The position numbers were made by a program, and so were the translations under genes. A stretch of DNA of 64,000 nt from Hormiphora californensis (Eukaryota > Ctenophora > Tentaculata > Cydippida > Pleurobrachiidae), in assembly GCA_020137815.1 (NCBI GenBank), contig CM035350.1:4410418-4474417 (forward strand), written 5' to 3'. Positions 11,645 through 24,401 of the stretch are shown here, piece after piece; position 1 is the first letter of the stretch; each line of letters opens with the position of its first letter. The notes below the pieces were generated by a model. That model searched no databases, was not told the origin of the DNA, and saw nothing but the letters and a program-made list of their open reading frames with translations.

Positions 11645-13486
11645 ATCTAAAGATAATGATCATTTGGCTAGAAAACTTGGTAATAACAATAACATTATAC
11701 ATATTTAAATCGCTTTTGAGCTATATTAACGAATGCACGACAGTTTTATAGCGAATTCGGGACCAGTGAAACAGTGTATTTAAGGCCCCAGTTAGAGATT
11801 CGACTACTGGCGCCAGTTTCTTGATGCCAGAGATTCACTCTGCTGCTGACACTGCACACGGCGCCTACTTTCAATGCAATTTACATCGAAATTCCTGCTA
11901 GTCATCGAAGATGTGGAACACAGCATGGTTCATCAAGGGTCTCCCAGCTAACTACTGGTGTCAGTTTCCTGCAGCCTGGTGTCGGTTTCCAAGCTGCAAC
12001 TGGAGCGTAAAGAACTTGACTCATACAATTCACTGTCACATCCTCAATAAATAGTATAATGCTATTCTCGATCAGCGTCCTCTCGATAGTAGCGAGCTTT
12101 CTAAACGCCTCATCGCTGAAATAACAGACACTCGTCCTCGTCAGGCGTCGTCATAGATAATCACTGCGTCGTCATAGATAATCACTGGCCTGGAATTTAC
12201 TTCCACTGTCTCTAAGAGAAATATGCAACCCTTCACTTTTTTCCATTAAACTCAAGAACCACATGCTAGAACATGGAGTAACATAAAATATCTTCTACTA
12301 CAGCTGTATCTCTATTACTAGCCCTCCAATCCTAGATTTAAGGAAAGTACAGCTGTGAAGCACTTTGCTGCACTCTCTTTCTCTCTCCCTCCCTCACTCT
12401 CGCTCTCTCTCTCTCTCTCTCCCTCATTCTCCCCTTCTCTCAAAACCTCTCTAATATATCTCTCCCTCCTGCACTCTTTCTACTTCCTAAAACACTCTCT
12501 CCAGCATGACTATATGACGTGACTCACCGACAGGACAAAATAATCTAAAATACACAAAAATAAAATTTAATAAATCAATACCTCTAATTTATTAACTAAT
12601 TTATTATCTACATTACCCTATAAATTGATTTAGTGTGACTCTGCGGCGTAAGCGTCTAATTAGACCTGCCTCTAATCTGCTCTATATACAGGGACTTATA
12701 TTATATATTTATATTTTTATGTGTGCTACTTTTCCTGTATATGTTGCAAATCCATATAATAATTTCCAAAATGTTAGTCCGATAATTGTTTTCTCCCTAC
12801 TCCTCCTACAGTTTTTGAGCTAGACCCCTGAAAATTTGTACACTGGTACTTTGGACCAAGGCGGGTGTAAGTACGGGCTCAGATTTTTGATCCGATCTTT
12901 ACAACAGTGACGTCACGGGGTGACGTCATTGCGACAAAAAGACTTACATTTTTCAAACGCTTCTAAGACCCTGAAAACGGCTCTAAATCAAAAAACTAAC
13001 GCGATAGTGGGGAAAGAGAATCGTTTGAACTTCATTTTACTTGATCGCGATTTCCCGTAACTCAATGTTTAAGGGTCGTAAATCGCGTCGGGAAAGTTAA
13101 AAATGCCAAAAATACGATATTTTTCACCGTAGCCACCCAAAATCTTATCCAATCGATATGAAACTTGTTCGGTATGTGAATTTTAATGTCCTTTGGCCAG
13201 GGGTTCCCGGAAAACGGATTGGCAAGATGAGAACTGACCGGAGTTCTTATAATTCACGAATTTGGAATTTTTCGTCGACTTTTTTTTGGCGACATATAAC
13301 GCGAACGAGAGGAAATTTTCAATGAATTTTAAAATTTTACACTGCGCGCGTAATTTTAGGTTTCGCGCGCGGCGTAAAAAAGCAGCGCTTTTTTGGGGAA
13401 ATTCGCGCGTTACAGTAAACGATTTACCCGCCTCGCCAAAATTGTAATGGCCGTTTTTTCGAAAACCCAATGTGTATCATGATAGT

Positions 13487-13727
13487 AGGATTGGTTAGAT
13501 CACCACGTGGTTAAAAACGCCTGCCACCCCTTTTTGCGCATTGTCATAGCTCCTCGAGGTCGCATCCAATCAAGAAATGTCCCTCAAGTTTTCGCTTCTC
13601 CTTGAGGAGATCTACAGGTTTGATGAAGGTCACTTTTGGATTGGATGCGAAATGAAGCCTTGAGAGTAACCTGAGATTAGGGTGGCGCGCGACTTTCTGC
13701 ACGTACTGATCTAACCGCTCCTACTGT
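13487..13727. repeat. 240-bp inverted-repeat element
   Basis: The ends AGTAGGATTGGTTAGATCA and TGATCTAACCGCTCCTACT are imperfect inverted copies. Inner arms (CTCGAGGTCGCATCCAATC and GATTGGATGCGA) also pair. Non-coding; probably a MITE. Confidence 0.6.
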
Positions 13728-15317
13728 GAGACTGAGAGACTCGAACAAACAAATTATATTTAAAAAATCAAACACAAATGCAATGTCACCGGTTATATGA
13801 GGATAAATTACCATTTACCAGGTCACGGGTTCCCAGCAAACGGGTACTCTAGTTAGTTTAAAATCAAAATCAAATGTGACCATCCCCTCCCCCAAGCCGT
13901 ACGTGCCAGAAAGCAGTAATAACTTTTTCTAGTTTTTAACCAAAAATGGCGATCTGCGACTCCCATAGCGAGGCCCCCACTGCACCTTATGACACCATGC
14001 AGTTGCAATATGGTTCTTCAATTGCCAAAAGGTTTAAATCGCCTCCTCATCGGCTACACCTCGAAAATCGGTGTCGGGTGTAGTGAGGGTACCTCAGGGG
14101 CATTGCTGATAGACCACCAACGAGGGGGTACTCGTGTGTTCATGGAAACTCCTTGTTGGACTATGCACTGAGCCGGGGCACGGACTTCTAGTTGTATTTT
14201 GTAAAACCGAATGAGTTCGGAGAGGCTGAAGCGTTTGTATATAATGTGGATGTCTCGACATGACTGGTCAAATTATTTTAAAGATTGAAGATATAAACCA
14301 ATTAAACCATCGGCCGCACTGGTCGGTTCAATTTCAGTTAGCCCAGCCTGGGGGCTGGGCTCCAGGCCAAAAACGTCCCTTACGCCCTCACCGGGGCTGC
14401 ACGGGATAAGGCAGCGCTTTTCAACGCCCCTTGGCGAACGCCGCTGGCCCCCGATAGGGATAAGGCAGCGCTTTTCAAACCTTCAGGCCGAAGGGTTTCC
14501 AATTTTCGGCGAAAACGGAAAAGAGAAAAATTAAAAACTCGACGCGATGAAATCTTTAATTATTAAATGTGCGCGGCGCAGAGAACGCGCAAATAATTCA
14601 CGCGCGGTTTACTTTGTCATCTTAGCACCCGTGTCGATAGTTTTGTACAATTAAATGTACAAGTTTTATGCCCTTTTTTATGCCCTGTTTTTCCCCTGGT
14701 TTATACTCCATTTTTTTTCAACTGTTCACCCCCCAAAGTCGTGCGCGGAATTGTTTTGCGCGTCTATCACATGTTAACGTGTAGCGCGCGCAGCGTAAAT
14801 TAAAATATCGCACGCGCACGAGTTGGAGGGTGAACAGTTGAATAAAAATGGACTTTACACAAAGTTTATTTCTGCGATATCTCGGGTTCCTTATAAGATG
14901 GAAACTTCATTTTGGATGCATTGGAAATCGGAAACAATTAGGATTCCCACTTCCCAGGGAGATCAGAGATGTCCATTGTCCATATCAGATTGAGGGAGAA
15001 GATATATTTAGACATTGAATTGGGTGAAAAGAGATTCTGAGAGATGATGACTGGTGCTACACAGATACTCGGGTGCACACTTTCAAAAGAGGGAGCAGTG
15101 CTCCGAACACTGAATAGGAAACGGCTTGTTTTGTTCAAAGGGCCGAGCAAGAAAACGTTGTGTATGGCTATCAATAATCATTATCACATGGGGAGGGGGT
15201 GGGAACATTGGGAACAAGGCCAAAAAAGCCATATCAATCCCGGATCTTAGGGCCATGAATAGCCAAAAATTATCGGGGGTAAAAATGCCAAAAAGGCCGA
15301 GAAAGCCAGATCAAAAA

Positions 15318-15689
15318 GGTAGGCGGTAAATGTTAACCAAATCTGAGAGAAAACGTACGTGCAAAACCACGTTTTTGTCCATAACTCAGTCATTTCTTGA
15401 CCAATTTGCAAAATCTTGGGTGCGTTGGAAAGAGGACATTGAGCTCTTTCAAATGAGCCCAATAAAACTAAAATCGGCGCAAAATGCGCGGCGTCATGGC
15501 GCAAAATGCGCGTTTTCGCCACCACGCCGCGCAATTTGCGCCAATTTTCATTTTCTTGAGCTCATTTGAAAGATCTCAATGTCCTCTTTCCAATGAGCCA
15601 AAGATTTTGCAAATTGGTCAAGAAATGGCTGAGTTATGGGCAAAAACGTGCGAAATTCTCTCAAATCTGGTTAACATTTACCGCCTACC
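15318..15689. mobile_element. 372-bp palindromic element with 9-bp target duplication
   Basis: The arms pair along nearly the whole length, from GGTAGGCGGTAAATGTTAAC at the left to its complement at the right. GATCAAAAA occurs directly at both sides (15309-15317 and 15690-15698). A 9-bp duplication with long inverted arms fits Mutator-like foldback elements. The centre is rich in GCGCAAAATGCGCG motifs. Non-coding. Confidence 0.75.
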
Positions 15690-16264
15690 GATCAAAAAAG
15701 CCAGATCATAAAAAGACAGTGGATCAGAGTGTGTGTAGTGATAGGGAGCTTCAGCTAGTACACGGGCATAGGGGCCTAGAAATAGAGATACGAGACCACG
15801 GGAGGCAAGGGTCTTTTTGGCTGAAATTGAAGGTCAACGAGGTGGAGTTGGGCGGTACTATGCTAGGCACAGCTGTAAGGACAGTAACTCGCCCTTTAAT
15901 TATTGACAGTTGGTGACCGGATAATATCGGGCGGATATCGACTAGGGGAAGTTGGCTGATAGGAAACTCATTTGGGATATATGAGCAGGGTATCAAACTT
16001 TTAGTGGAGATGAGAGGGCCAGGGATCTGTAAAAGGGGCTTGGAATTAGGGACTTATGAATTACGAATTAGGGATAGTTGTGGAAAGGCCAAGGTTGTTG
16101 AGTACTCCTTACTCAACAACCTTTACGAGTAAGACCAAGTTAGCAATTAAAACAGATCAGATATCGGAGGACAAATGAATTTTAATACACTTTTTACAAT
16201 CATATCACTTGGTATACTGCCTCAACAAATATAATCAAACGTCACACTTTATTTCATATTCTCA

Positions 16265-19116
16265 TTAACTCATGTTGATCCGGGGAGAAACATCAGTAAA
16301 CTTCTTCAGTTTAAATAACGGTTTCTCTAGTTCCTCCTCTCGTTTCTTGCTGCTCGTTAAATGCTTCGTCAGCTTTTCCTTCTGTTCCTTGTCAAATCTC
16401 TGATGGAGATTAAACAGTCAATAACTGGAGAAGTCTGGAGTGGAGGGGCGTTTATTGTACCCGTCTATGGTATAATTGTCGTGGAGAGTGATCGAAATTG
16501 CTGTTTGAGTGATGTCTATAATTGTAAGGGTTGGCTTTACAATTACACAACAAAGGCCCCCCTAGCCCCCCTGTGTAGCGGAAATGTAGGACAATGGATA
16601 TGGGGCTCGCATAACAAATTTGTTGTCACGTGACGGGTAACGTTGCTGGGGCAACGACCAATGAAATCCCGAGGAATAGTGCGCGCGCTCAACACACCAC
16701 AGTTGCAACTTCAACTTAGCACAGAATCGTGCTCCCGCGCGCTACGTTTTTGTGGTCCGTTACCCACATGCACTGAACGTTTGCCAGAATGTGTGCTGGA
16801 ACTTTTAAACGGTTATACCAGAGCGGGAATCGGTTCAATAACTTACTCTCTTCGCTTCCATCTTCTGCTTCCGTGTAGCGCTCATATTCTTACTCCAATC
16901 GGCTTGGTAACCGTGTGAGAGGAGGTGGGAAAATGACACTGGCTCGCTATTTTCGCCCCTAAAACGAGAGACAGGTGAGAACAGGTGAGGGGTTATATGG
17001 TACTAAGTGACAGCTTCGTACAGCAATATGCCAGGAATTCTCGGTATCAACTTACAGTGCAGGTTTATTCACGTTAGTAATCGGGATTGATGGCTCAGGA
17101 ATAGGCATGGGGGGTAATGGTTTGTTTATCTTATTCAACTCTCGTTGTTTCTGAGCGGCTCGAGTCAGGAACTGGTCCGAGTCATTACCGTCACTGAAAA
17201 AGATTGTGGGATTTAGTGAAGAGTATAATACAAGTTGCCCAACTTGAGATTTTATGAACTCCAGGTTAGAACAGGAAACAATGGAATCTTGAGACTTCAT
17301 TAGTTTTACAGCTTTAAAAATAGTTTCACAGCTTCCAATACAGGCTTCACATTGTGAAACCCCTCCCAATCTACAAAATTCCCACCTAAAATCAGAGTCA
17401 ATGGAACCTCTCCGTTTTGAATATGGGGTTTTAGGAGCACATGCTTCCTCAATAGGGCAGCTTTCTACGAGGTCAAAGGACATTACAAACAACAAAATAG
17501 GTCACACTTTAAAGAGTTATGATTCATTCTCTTCTATGGACTTTTATCACTATCTATCTCTATCTCTCTATCTCTCTATCTCTCTATCTATCTATCTCTC
17601 TATCTCTCTATCTATCTCTCTATCTCGTTTTCTTTCTTCATTTAAAAACCTCCCCGACGGTGCGTCAGCATTCTTTGCAAGCAGACTTTGCCAATTGGTT
17701 ATGTAGTGAGAGAGTCTCGCCTTCTCTCCATGTCTCTCTTCCTCACTTTCTATCTCACCATTCTATCTCTCTTCCTCCTATCTCTCTATCTCCCCCTCCT
17801 CATTCTATCTCTCTTCCTCCTATCTCTCTGTTGCATGATGCTTAACTGCCTACTTATTTTCAACTACTTCCCACTAATATTACTATCCTCCCAAATTTCT
17901 CATTTACTATCTCTCTATTATATTAGCAGTACTACTATATCACATTATATGGCATTATTTCACTTTACATCGTCACTCTCTCTCACTCTCTCTCTCGGTA
18001 TTCAATCCAAATCTCATTTCTTTTAACGTGATTCTCTCAAATAAGTAGGTGTGCAGTTACATAGTTACTTCCTCCAAAATCACCCCCCTGAAACTCTCCC
18101 TAGCCACCAGCACAGAGTGAGATTGGGAGGTGCAACAGCACAACCCTTTTTAACATCCAGACACTCTAAACATTTCCTAGTTTTCTGATACCCCTACACC
18201 TATAATAGAACGCGGTAGAAACGATCGACGTTTTGGGCTGATAACAGTCCTGTTAACCCACACACGCACAGATCTGGATACCACCTGATCAATACTTACT
18301 TCAAATCTAGGAATTCATCTGTGTTGAAGGGGGCCTGACTGGTAAGAAGCGATGCTTGCTTAGTCCTCCGTCCCGCCTTTCTCTGGATAACTTCATCTGA
18401 GGGGGACAAATCATCGATAGATTGTAGATTGGAATTCTAAAACTCTTCTCTCTTTCTGTCCCTCCCCTCGACCTCCCTCTTTCTGCGTGTCGATCACAAT
18501 CTTACTCTCTCTGTCTCTCTCACTTTCTTAGTATCTCTGTCTCTCGCTGCCCGCCTCTCTCTTTCTAACAACAAGCATAACGTACATGTTAGGGCCCTGT
18601 CTCTGTCGAGGCTTTCCAACGTTAGTATCTGGACTAGTGTTGGGATGATCAAACCAATCTACTCGATCGTACGCGAGCATATCCTTTGGGATCGAGTTCT
18701 CACGATACAGTAACAAGTCTGGGGAAATGATTGGTTACGAAATAACCCCTCTAAAGAGTGGATATATTGGATAGTGAAATGATAGAGAGGAAGAATTGTG
18801 GAGAGATGAATAGAGAGAGAGAGACCTGTAAATGTTAAACAATCACCAAATCATGATTTCTAACACACCAGGTGTCAAGTCACCAATAACAACATGTCTG
18901 TGTGTGTGTATAACAGGTGAACACGACAATACTGACCTTTTCTACCCCCAGCTTTAGCTAGTTTGATGTAGGTTGAACTGAGACCCTCTCCACCACGACG
19001 GGGGGCTGGTTGTGGGTCTCCACCAATCAGATCACCATTCAGGAGGGGAATTTGGGAAACCGGAAGAACTGTGGCTTGCTTCGGTTGTATGTCCGGAACG
19101 TCATAGTAGTACCAAA
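16265..19116 (-). CDS. C7orf57-like protein, multi-exon, 5' end not found
   Basis: Exons placed: 18937-19116, 18582 or 18586 to 18718, 18300-18436, 17056-17193, about 16847-16902, and 16265-16399 ending in TAA. The first two encode WYYYDVPD, then LPVSQIPLLNGD, STYIKLAKAGGRKDLLLY and DRVDWFDHP. Order and spacing resemble human C7orf57, recalled as a WYY motif, a SQIPGL motif, YVKLAKQGGRPDLL and a following DW; no search was made. The later exons are charged and Pro-rich (NKPLPPMPIPEPSIP) and end with a coiled, Lys/Glu-rich tail (RFDKEQKEKLTKHL). No membrane segments. The 17056 to 16902 junction does not keep frame as I placed it, and the first coding exon must lie upstream of 19116, so the model is incomplete. 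Function of this family is unknown. Confidence 0.45.
17540..17835. repeat. CTAT/CTCT low-complexity repeat in intron
   Basis: TATCTATCTCTC-type degenerate simple repeats lie inside the intron between the 18300-18436 and 17056-17193 exons of the C7orf57-like gene. Open frames across it are not coding. Confidence 0.8.
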
Positions 19117-19532
19117 CTGAGGAGAGGGGAGAGAGAGGGAAGATTTAGATTTTAGGGTTATTTGGGACAGGGAACAGTTGGCTGAAGGAAGGACGAATAG
19201 AAACAAGAACACGTTGTTTTGGATGAATAAACAAATGATTTCTCTACACAAAAACTGTACAAAAAGTGGTAAAATCAGACACATACTTCTCTTCAGTTCA
19301 TCAATTATAGTATAATTATGGTTCTTTTCAATCTCCCACACACACACAGACATACACACAAACATACACACATACACTAATAATAACTCTTGTATAAAAC
19401 TTCAACAAAAAAGTATCGCCCAGCGATACGTAAACGGCTACTTTTTTTGGTTTTCTCAAAACATGTGATCAGGTTGGTTTAGTCCCTCAAAGTCTTCAAA
19501 AGATGTCAAAAATGTCTACAAAATTGTCTCTG

Positions 19533-22500
19533 TTATCGCCAGGGTCGTGGTGATTTTGTCTCATTTGAATTTGCATCGGAGGAGAAAATACTGGAGTATT
19601 TCCCGGAACTACCCAGGGAACTTGGTCGAAGGGTTGGGAAACCAGTTGAATTCATACCGACTTGTTCCTTGAAGTCCCGCAACCACTCCGAATGACTGGC
19701 AAGGAGGTCTGCGGTGGATTTGTTTTTAGAGAACCAGCCATTTTGTTCCCGCTGGAACTGAGACACATGATCCTTAGGGTCGTAATTGTAGGACACGGGG
19801 AGGCACAGTGCGGATTTCTCAGCTGTAAATGACATACCATCCGGACCGAAATATGATTTCCATTTCTTGGCTAGCATGTCATTAGCTTGAACTCTAACTT
19901 GACCCCATTTTTGGTCTTTAGCAGGAGTCGAGGAGAGAATTGGTTCAGGGTAGTGCTGATCAGTACCATTCCGTTGGTTCAAATTGTTCTGGAACATATC
20001 TAACACTGAGGAAAGTTCGCCGTTGATTTTTGAAAGAGATCTCAGAACTCGAGTCTGAGAGGCAGGACTTTTAGACCGACCCCTTTTTGAGGAAATGCCG
20101 TTCGTTTTACTGGCTCTAAAGTCTTCGGAAACGGATGAATCGGAGTCTGAAAGTGCAAGGTTGTTTTCATACTTCAACTTGTGTAACCGCTCCTTGTACG
20201 AGATCTGCTCCTTCTTCAGTTTGTGTAACTTCTTCTCGAGCACCATGGCATCCTGCGAGATCTCAGCGTTGATAGTCTCAATGAACTCAGTTGTCTCCGG
20301 TGAGGATTCCAGCATGTGATTCTCCAGTGTCTTCAGGTAACTCACTGTTTTTGAGGTATGCTCCTCTTTGTGTTTCTTGTAGTCTTGTTTCTTTGCGGAT
20401 AGGTTCAGTTTGTGTCGCTCCTTGCGGAGTTTCGCCGCCATTTTTGCCTTCTCCTCGTCATCAAGTGGCGACGTCACCCGAACATGCTTCAACCGCTGTG
20501 ACATCACCTTTAAATCATCCAGATTCTCCTCGTCAGAGTCACTCAGTGGACTTGGAATCTTGCTAACCTTTGGTTTCCGTCGTGGTTCTGACTCGTCACT
20601 TGAGTGAGCTGTTATGGCTTTGGTGGGTGTTCTAGGCTCCTGCTGGATACCATTAGTTTTTGGAGTTCCCTTCTTTGCATGTTTAAGGTCCAGTTTGAGC
20701 AGCTCAATTGAGTGATTTAGTTCTTTAACCTCCAACTGAAGATCATGTTTCTTGCTCTCCAGCTTCTTCACATCACTCTCTCCCTCAACCTTCTTGGCCT
20801 TGAGGACTGACAACTCTGCCTCGGCAAGCTTCTTGTATTCATCAGCATGGGCTTCCTCCACGCCCTGCTTACTGAGAGACTCGTTTAGTTTTCCAGTGAT
20901 GTTCCTCTTTTCCGCCATCAGATCCTCGATCTCCTTGTGCATCAATTTGATCTGGCTTTGCAGTTCCAATAGTTCAGCAGTCATCTTAAGGCTAGTACTA
21001 GCCTCAAACTCTTTTTGACTCAGCTCCATCTTCCTCTTCCTCTCAGTCAGAGCATTTTCCCTTTCCTTCAGCTCTCTCTCCTGACTCTCCAACTGTTTCA
21101 ACTCAGCGTCGTGAGCTGTCTTCCTGCTCTGAACACGAGCAGTCACGTTCTTTAGATCCTCATCAGCATCCTTTTTCTCCAGCTGAAGCATACTCAGCTC
21201 ACTCTTATTGCGGTCCCTGACAAACGCCAACTGCTGCTCGTGGTCTTCCTGGATGGACTCCTTCTGTTCCCGGAACTCCTCTTGTAGTTCAGATAACAGT
21301 TCCTCCTGGTCTTTGACCACCTTGTCCTTCCTCTTGTTGAGCTCCACCTCCAAGTGTTCCACTTCCTTCTCGTGTTTCTCCCTCAACAGAGACTTCTCCT
21401 CATCTAACTCCCCCTCTAGCTCATGCTGCATCTTCAGTAGAGCTTGTTTGTGACTCAGTTCAATATCCAACTTCTTTTCTTCGAGCAATTTGTCCAAATC
21501 GAGGGACATGGACTTCATTTTCGCCTCCAGTGTGTCCTTCTCCAGTTGAGACAGTTTTGATTTTTGCTCCTCTTCGAGTTTGTCTTTGAAGGTCTTCAGC
21601 TCTGTCTGTTTCTGCTCTTCAACAGCTGCCTTGTCCTTGGATAGTTTAGTTGCTAGCTGTTGACGGTAATCACTGATGGCTTGATCATGTTTCTCCCTCT
21701 CGTCAACTTTCAGTTTTTCGAACTCGAGATTTTGGCTGTTCTCAAAATCCTTCCTTTTCAACTGAAACTTTCGCTCAACTTCAACCTTAAAGTTCTGGAA
21801 ATCATCATCACAGGACATCTGTAAAGTTTTCTGACGTCTCTCCAGCTCAGTATTCAGTTCAGTTTCATTGCCCTGTTTCACCCGTTTTATCTCAGCTTCA
21901 TGGATATCCTTCATATTCTCAATTTCCTCCTCAGTTTCTCTTTTTAACCTCCGCACTTCGAACTCCTTCATTTCCACCAGATCTGCTTTCTCCTTCTCGA
22001 GATCAGTATTGATCGCTTCCTTGAGGGCATCAACCTCACGAGCTCTAATATCAATATTCTTCGCTTGTTCGTCCTCAATTTCCTGCTCCGATTCCTTCCT
22101 GAGTTTCAAGATCCGTGCTTCCTTGTCTGTATTGATCTTTTGCTTTTCTCGTGTAAACTCCTCTTCCCTTTCTCGTCGGATACGGTTTAGTTCAGCCTCA
22201 TACTTTGATGTCAGCCTGTCCTTTTCCCTAGACAGTTCAGATTCCAGCTCTTTCTTTTTAGGACTCTTTTCACTTTCCGACTTCATACCCCTAGGACTGG
22301 AGATGGGGAAGGAGGTTAGGTTTAAAGAGTCTTTCAGCATGTTCGGAGGTGATTCAGGTCGATCCCTGTGGAAACTTTTTGGCAGATCCAACCCAAAATC
22401 AAGATCATCGTCGTCGTCATCTTCACTTTCAGGTTTAGCAGTTGATGAATGAGCCTGGGGCTGGGGTTGCTGTTTCTTTGTCAGTCTGTTTAGTCCTACT

Positions 22501-23129
22501 TTCTCGTTGAAACTAGAGCTCTCTGACTCATCGTAGGCCAGACCGATCCTGCCCGTCGGCCGCTGTTTAACCTCAGGAGTGGGAACAGGCGAGGGGATGA
22601 GTGGAGTCTTCTCGGAGAGCAACTCAGTGCTTTCCCGGAGATTGAAACTTTTGGAACATTCAGAAACATCATTTTCAGAAAGCTTTGGTTGCTTGGAAAG
22701 AGGCTGCAACTTTCCTCCCTTACCCAGACTGGGCAGTTTAGCCAAACTCTCCGATTTGCTCCGGTTCTTGGACCTAGATTCACGGCCCTCTGAAATACTG
22801 GTGCTCTTAGTCCCCTCTCTGCAGCGTTTTTCCTTTTTCTTCTTTTCTTGGAGGTAAAGGCCTCGGTAGTATTCGTCACAAGGATGATCCCACATGCTTT
22901 GTCCATTTTCAAAGTTAAAGTAGTAAATGTCTCCTGTCACGTCTTGTATGGGTTTCCACTCTGGAGGAAGGGGCTCCTTGATACCCTGACGGGCTATCCA
23001 CATCAGATCGGAATCCTCTGCAATATTGAGACCGAGCACGTCCGTGGCGTACTCATTGATCTCCTGTTCCGTCGGTTCATAATTTTCATCATAATCCTCC
23101 TCCAAAATGAGCTGGTCTCCCGCTAGCAT
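19533..23129 (-). CDS. CEP164: Centrosomal protein CEP164 orthologue, single large exon
   Basis: One uninterrupted frame of 1198 aa; human CEP164 is about 1460 aa. The N-terminus reads [20 protein letters not shown], then [19 protein letters not shown], and a WW domain from about residue 54 to 88 with W58, the YYFNF strand and W80 ([13 protein letters not shown]), nearly identical in motif to vertebrate CEP164. A Ser/Lys-rich linker follows. From about 285 to 830 it is almost continuous coiled coil (Glu, Lys, Leu heptads), with a second short coil near 910-1000. CEP164 is a distal-appendage protein of the mother centriole; its N-terminus recruits TTBK2 and membrane-docking factors for ciliogenesis. 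The start ATG lies at the 3' end of a presumed 5'-UTR exon (acceptor CCCTTTCAG near 23160). Coding most of the protein in one exon is unusual beside the many-exon human gene. Identity is very sure. Confidence 0.93.
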   Translation of the reverse strand: MLAGDQLILEEDYDENYEPTEQEINEYATDVLGLNIAEDSDLMWIARQGIKEPLPPEWKPIQDVTGDIYYFNFENGQSMWDHPCDEYYRGLYLQEKKKKEKRCREGTKSTSISEGRESRSKNRSKSESLAKLPSLGKGGKLQPLSKQPKLSENDVSECSKSFNLRESTELLSEKTPLIPSPVPTPEVKQRPTGRIGLAYDESESSSFNEKVGLNRLTKKQQPQPQAHSSTAKPESEDDDDDDLDFGLDLPKSFHRDRPESPPNMLKDSLNLTSFPISSPRGMKSESEKSPKKKELESELSREKDRLTSKYEAELNRIRREREEEFTREKQKINTDKEARILKLRKESEQEIEDEQAKNIDIRAREVDALKEAINTDLEKEKADLVEMKEFEVRRLKRETEEEIENMKDIHEAEIKRVKQGNETELNTELERRQKTLQMSCDDDFQNFKVEVERKFQLKRKDFENSQNLEFEKLKVDEREKHDQAISDYRQQLATKLSKDKAAVEEQKQTELKTFKDKLEEEQKSKLSQLEKDTLEAKMKSMSLDLDKLLEEKKLDIELSHKQALLKMQHELEGELDEEKSLLREKHEKEVEHLEVELNKRKDKVVKDQEELLSELQEEFREQKESIQEDHEQQLAFVRDRNKSELSMLQLEKKDADEDLKNVTARVQSRKTAHDAELKQLESQERELKERENALTERKRKMELSQKEFEASTSLKMTAELLELQSQIKLMHKEIEDLMAEKRNITGKLNESLSKQGVEEAHADEYKKLAEAELSVLKAKKVEGESDVKKLESKKHDLQLEVKELNHSIELLKLDLKHAKKGTPKTNGIQQEPRTPTKAITAHSSDESEPRRKPKVSKIPSPLSDSDEENLDDLKVMSQRLKHVRVTSPLDDEEKAKMAAKLRKERHKLNLSAKKQDYKKHKEEHTSKTVSYLKTLENHMLESSPETTEFIETINAEISQDAMVLEKKLHKLKKEQISYKERLHKLKYENNLALSDSDSSVSEDFRASKTNGISSKRGRSKSPASQTRVLRSLSKINGELSSVLDMFQNNLNQRNGTDQHYPEPILSSTPAKDQKWGQVRVQANDMLAKKWKSYFGPDGMSFTAEKSALCLPVSYNYDPKDHVSQFQREQNGWFSKNKSTADLLASHSEWLRDFKEQVGMNSTGFPTLRPSSLGSSGKYSSIFSSDANSNETKSPRPWR

Positions 23130-23159
23130 CTCTGTCGTCTTAGTAGTAGTGTATCAAGT

Positions 23160-24401
23160 CTGAAAGGGTAAGAAGGGTGTTAATTAAACGTAAATAGTCA
23201 CACGCTCAACAATTAGAATTTCGGATTATATGGTGAATGGTATAATACCTTGACAAGTTGCCAATGATGTCTTTCTCAAATCATTCTAGTCCTATGGATT
23301 TCGAGATGTGAGTGTCAGGAAGAAGAAAGGAGATGAACAAGTAAAGTTGCTATTGGCAACTTGTCAAGCTAGACATGGGTTACATGCTTACAAGAGACAT
23401 ACCTTGTCCGGAGTCAATGTTGTTCATTTAAAAGTCCTAAAAAAGAAGAGGGAAGTGTGAGTTATAAAATCTCATAAAAGTGATACGCTAAATAATGGTA
23501 AATCTTTGAAACCGAAAAGAATCAGTTTCAGGTAGAGGAGCGATAAAGTATGCAGGCATCAGGCACATGAATGCAATTTTTTTCAAAACAGAGTCGATTA
23601 GAGCGAAGCAATTTTTTGGTCCACGCTGCCGGCTGCAGCTGCAGTTCCATGTATCAGTGGCCGTCAAAATAGTGCACACTATGGTCTGCAGCGGGAATCA
23701 AATTTCAAAAGTTCTTTCACTTATGCTTCAGGCCCATTTAACGCACATGAGGAGACTGCAGCACCTTCCAAACACTAAACAGTGAAAACAAACTAAACAG
23801 TTCTTGGCAAACGCTACTGGCACCAGCGCGGGATAAGGCAGCGCTTTTCAAAGACAGTTCTTTTTTCAAGCCTGCGTCACAAAAATTTCGGTGGAACCAA
23901 AATTTTACATTTTCTTTCTTGACTTTTTCGGTGGTTTTTTTTTACGCTGCATTTGTCTTGAAAAGTGCGCGAACGCGAAATTTTTTTCTTAACTACGCTG
24001 CAAAAATAAAGACGCGCGCGTGAAACTTGGATCTCTTGGTTGTTTGCGGAGGACTTCATTTTATTTTGTGTTTTTTAGATTTCGAAATGTCGTGTTTTTT
24101 AGATTTCATGTTTTTTGTTGTTTTTAACCTTTTTTTACAAGTGAAATAGACAGACTGCTCTGAGTCGTGAAATGATCGATAGACGATGATCATTTATATT
24201 TCATTGCATGGCCGTAAAATCGTTTTTGAATTTCAAATAAGTATTTGACTAAATCACTAATTATAGTAGAATTAAATGTACATACAGGCTACATTATCAA
24301 TCATGTGACTCTCACTCCACTCTCCGAATTGAACTGTCTTACTAGTGTGACACTGCAGAGATTTTTCTCCACTCTCGTTTCTCCGAAGCGAACTGTCTTG
24401 A
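23160..24401. other. Intergenic region between CEP164 and the GPCR
   Basis: Holds the likely CEP164 promoter and 5'-UTR (23130-23460). At 23799-23850 it holds a dispersed repeat containing GGATAAGGCAGCGCTTTTCA, which recurs inverted at 41222-41290 with the neighbouring TTGGCAAACGCT motif. An A/T-rich, CpG-bearing stretch follows. No gene recognised. Confidence 0.5.

Larger units (their letters stand above)
11645..16264. other. 4.6-kb gene-poor, repeat-rich intergenic region
   Basis: No coding exon is supported. It contains a dispersed repeat at about 11800-12020 that partly recurs at 41480-41580 (shared GTTCATC, CTCCCA, TGTCAGTTTC and GGAGCGTAAAGA), a CT tract at 12380-12440, an inverted repeat at 13487-13727, two copies of GGATAAGGCAGCGCTTTTCA at about 14403 and 14458, the foldback element at 15318-15689, and a small hairpin at 16096-16128. 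CpG-rich islands with GCGCGC runs appear at 13340-13400 and 14570-14820. Confidence 0.6.

Noticed and set aside
13183-13470. Overlapping frames of 95 and 61 codons on opposite strands
   Set aside because: A CpG-rich repeat-like region with no splice context or known motif.
21868-22452. 194-codon plus-strand frame
   Set aside because: Antisense shadow of the CEP164 coiled-coil coding sequence (Ser/Phe-rich from Glu/Lys codons).
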